Part shown: positions 6,441 to 8,083 of the stretch, in pieces | How the letters are laid out: every line of letters starts with the position of its first letter | Position numbering within the stretch: the first letter of the stretch is position 1 | Assembly: GCA_025352585.1 (NCBI GenBank) | Contig: JANXTD010000443.1 | Coordinates: forward strand, 1 to 8,083 | DNA length: 8,083 bases | From: Fimbriiglobus sp. | Lineage (GTDB): Bacteria > Planctomycetota > Planctomycetia > Gemmatales > Gemmataceae | Direction: 5' to 3' | Translations under genes and position numbers: made by a program | Notes under the pieces: generated by a model | What the model saw: only the letters and a program-made list of their open reading frames with translations | What the model was told of the DNA's origin: nothing | Databases searched by the model: none

Positions 6441-7936
6441 GGCGTCACCGCCGTCGGCGTCGCGAGGTACGGCAACATCTGGAGCAGGTGCAGCCAGGCA
6501 ACCGGCTGGTCGTTGAATGCCGCTTCGACTGTTTGAAATGACGGGCCGGCCTCCCCGCCACTGCTCCGGAGGCGTTTCAACGCCGATGCTTCGGTCGCGG
6601 CCGGATTCTCGAACTTCTCGGGCGTGCGCCACACCTGGCACAGCCGGTAGAGTTGCCGGGTCGGGAAGTCGTCGTCGCCAGCAATCACTCGCATGTTGCG
6701 GAGGATTTCTGGCAGGTTCGTCGCGTCGACAACTTGCGTCACAGGGTCGAACCCTGCGGGTAGCCACTTGACGCGGTGCTCGTCGAGGTCGCTGGTGATG
6801 TCGTCGAACGACTCCAGTACCTCGTAAGCGAGGCGATGCTTCCCCTTCCCGGCATCCTTCGCCACGTCGCCCAAACGTCTGGCGAGTTTCACGATGTTAT
6901 TGATCGGAGCCTTGGTGTGACAGAACACCAGGCCACACGCGTAGGTCACGGGACGGTCGTTGATGACGTGCTCGTGCCCGAAGAACAGTTTCGCCAGCTC
7001 CCAGCCCTTCCACGCCGGCACGACCCAAATGATTTCGTCGCCGCCCCAGAGCAGCGTTTCGAGGCGGAGCGCGCCGCGGTTTCGCCAACTCGGGTCGCCC
7101 TCCGCGGAGGCAACCGTCAGCAGTTTCCGGAGTATCTCCTGGTGGTGCTCCCGGACGCCCTTCGACCACGCCTGGTACTTGTCCACGCCCTTCCGCAGTT
7201 CCTGGCGACCAATCTCGCCGAACTTGTTCCCATCGACGTAGAACACGGCAAGCTTGTCGTGCGTCGGTTGGAGGTGGCCAGGCGGGTCGAGCAGTCGACG
7301 GTCGCTAATCTCGGCGAACTCGTCGGTGAAGTCGAGGGGCCGACCGTCGAGAGCTGGATAAAAGCGTTGCCTCGCGCCGCGTCCGTAGCTCCGGCGATCC
7401 GCGACCGACTGCGAGACCAACTCCGCCTCACGCTCCGGCAGGAGGCCGGGCGTCACGCCGGGCCGAACGCGATCGAGGTAGCAGGCCGCTCCGGTGGCGT
7501 GCCACAACCCGGCCAGCGACACCGTCGGCTCGCGCAGTTGCCGCCAGCGGTTCCGCGCGACGATCTGCTCGTGCGACTCATCCGGCGGTTCGCCGACCGG
7601 GGCCACATCGACGACGAATGTGCCGTGACTCAGCGGCAACAATTCCCGACCGTTACCGTCGCGGAGCGAGCCACGTCGCACGCAGTCCCGCACGGCGTCA
7701 CGGAGCACCTGAGCGTCCGACTCGCCAGCCGCGTCGAACGTGAACAGCCCGATCGACGCGCCCGTCGCCACTGGCTTCAGGCGACGGCTCAGTTCGATCG
7801 GCGTCAGCGTTTTGAGCAGTTGTTCCGCGGCGTTGAGCAGCATCAGCCCGCCGCCGCGGCGCGTGCTGAGGTCGTCGGTGTCGTCGAGGACGTTGCCGAG
7901 GTTGACGCCCTCGACGCGCAGGTAGTATTGGGGCAT
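6437..7936 (-). CDS. Compact Cas10-like protein with GGDE cyclase palm and no HD domain
   Basis: Encodes 499 residues from ATG 7936, with GAGG 10 nt upstream inside the preceding gene. The N-terminal part resembles a degenerate first palm of Cas10/Cmr2: 'YYLRVEGVNLGNVL' 4-17, then 'DTDDLSTRRGGG' 19-30. The second palm is well kept: 'VFYVDGNKFG' 231-240 with D235, 'WGGDEIIWVVP' 297-307 with GGDE at 298-301, and 'FCHTKAPINNIVKLARRL' 338-355, the usual Cas10 strand and helix after the GGDD turn. D235 and D300 would bind the two metals used in cyclic oligonucleotide synthesis. A mostly helical tail (about 400-499) could be the Cas10 C-terminal domain. No N-terminal HD nuclease motif and no obvious zinc finger are present. 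At 499 residues it is well short of most Cas10 proteins (roughly 750-1000), so ssDNA cleavage by this subunit is unlikely and signalling is the likely output. It sits first of the three complete genes and shares a 4-base overlap with the next. Confidence 0.87.
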   Translation of the reverse strand: MPQYYLRVEGVNLGNVLDDTDDLSTRRGGGLMLLNAAEQLLKTLTPIELSRRLKPVATGASIGLFTFDAAGESDAQVLRDAVRDCVRRGSLRDGNGRELLPLSHGTFVVDVAPVGEPPDESHEQIVARNRWRQLREPTVSLAGLWHATGAACYLDRVRPGVTPGLLPEREAELVSQSVADRRSYGRGARQRFYPALDGRPLDFTDEFAEISDRRLLDPPGHLQPTHDKLAVFYVDGNKFGEIGRQELRKGVDKYQAWSKGVREHHQEILRKLLTVASAEGDPSWRNRGALRLETLLWGGDEIIWVVPAWKGWELAKLFFGHEHVINDRPVTYACGLVFCHTKAPINNIVKLARRLGDVAKDAGKGKHRLAYEVLESFDDITSDLDEHRVKWLPAGFDPVTQVVDATNLPEILRNMRVIAGDDDFPTRQLYRLCQVWRTPEKFENPAATEASALKRLRSSGGEAGPSFQTVEAAFNDQPVAWLHLLQMLPYLATPTAVTP

Positions 7937-7937
7937 C

Positions 7938-8083
7938 TCAGGACGACCTCGTGCGAATGATCGTGAGCCAAGCTACCGTGACCCGTTGGGAAGACGCGTC
8001 CAAACTCGCACCGACCTCGGCACTGTAGCGGTCAGTCAAGGCCTCACGAGGTCGGGTGCGACCGATGACGCCCTTGATCGGGT
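7938..8083 (-). CDS. C-terminal end of an unidentified upstream operon gene (partial)
   Basis: On the - strand the frame starting at 8081 stays open for 47 codons and stops with TGA at 7940-7938, 1 nt before the Cas10-like ATG (TGAGATG). The other two frames stop early. The peptide opens 'PIKGVIGRTRPREALTD' and closes 'VAWLTIIRTRSS'. I do not recognise a family. 'IKGV' superficially recalls the RAMP IPGSSIKG motif, but it lies too near the C-terminus for a standard RAMP. The tight spacing suggests a co-transcribed gene of the same system, possibly a missing component. It is supported by spacing and by the open frame with mostly G/C third positions, not by homology. Confidence 0.55.
   Translation of the reverse strand, partial: PIKGVIGRTRPREALTDRYSAEVGASLDASSQRVTVAWLTIIRTRSS

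Noticed and set aside
4905..6536. 543-codon open frame on the + strand
   Set aside because: It lies antisense to the double-RAMP gene, is Arg/Gly/Ala/Val-rich without recognisable motifs, and is what a GC-rich gene produces on its opposite strand.
6441..6767. Upstream extension of the double-RAMP gene to an earlier start at 6767
   Set aside because: The extra 109 residues overlap the Cas10-like gene and have no RAMP character; the GTGA overlap at 6440 and the strand-like 'CLDVTLTLIGPIL' just after it fit a true start.
6437..7936. HD nuclease domain in the Cas10-like protein
   Set aside because: The protein begins directly with the first-palm-like strand, and no HD pair sits in a suitable N-terminal context.
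6776..7960. 394-codon open frame on the + strand
   Set aside because: It is antisense to the Cas10-like gene, which has clear family motifs; the + product shows none.
7944..8054. 10-bp inverted repeat CGACCTCGTG (7944-7953) / CACGAGGTCG (8045-8054)
   Set aside because: The arms are 91 nt apart inside an open coding tail, and short GC-rich matches of this kind are expected by chance. It is not CRISPR-repeat-like.

Overview
The window is GC-rich, with G or C at most third codon positions. It looks like a bacterial chromosome segment. The style of the small lipocalin-like/YHS-like protein at the left edge suggests a planctomycete of the Gemmata type, but this is an inference from protein character and not a taxonomic result.

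Layout: (1) Positions 1-83 hold nothing I can name. (2) Positions 84-716 on the + strand carry a 210-residue protein with a beta-rich N-terminal part and a C-terminal cysteine motif of the YHS/TRASH type. It has a poor start and no signal peptide. (3) Positions 717-876 are a short convergent intergenic region with a GC-rich hairpin at 774-790. (4) From the right edge down to 877, the - strand is one tightly packed operon: the tail of an unidentified upstream gene (stop at 7938), then a 499-residue Cas10-like protein (7936-6437), a 604-residue double-RAMP protein (6440-4626) and a 1250-residue multi-RAMP protein (4629-877). The junctions are a 1-nt gap, a GTGA overlap and an ATGA overlap, so translation is probably coupled.

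The three complete - strand genes form a type III CRISPR-like effector in which the usually separate backbone subunits have been fused. Gene 2 joins a Csm3-like Cas7 unit to a Csx10-like (Cas5-type) unit. Gene 3 joins two Csm3-like Cas7 units to a large region resembling the TIGR03986 family of type III RAMP proteins. Proline/alanine-rich linkers sit at all three joints. The Cas10-like protein is small, has no HD nuclease domain that I can see, and keeps both acidic motifs expected of a nucleotide cyclase (DGN and GGDE). The subunit mix is nearest to type III-D, with fusion reminiscent of III-Dv and III-E.

Working model (inference): the two RAMP proteins form an RNA-guided, target-RNA-binding filament with candidate cleavage aspartates in at least two Cas7 units. 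The Cas10-like subunit reports target binding by making a cyclic nucleotide. No CRISPR array, Cas6, Cas1/Cas2, separate small subunit (Cas11) or CARF/SAVED effector is visible here. The guide source and the signal receiver must lie outside the window or be unconventional.
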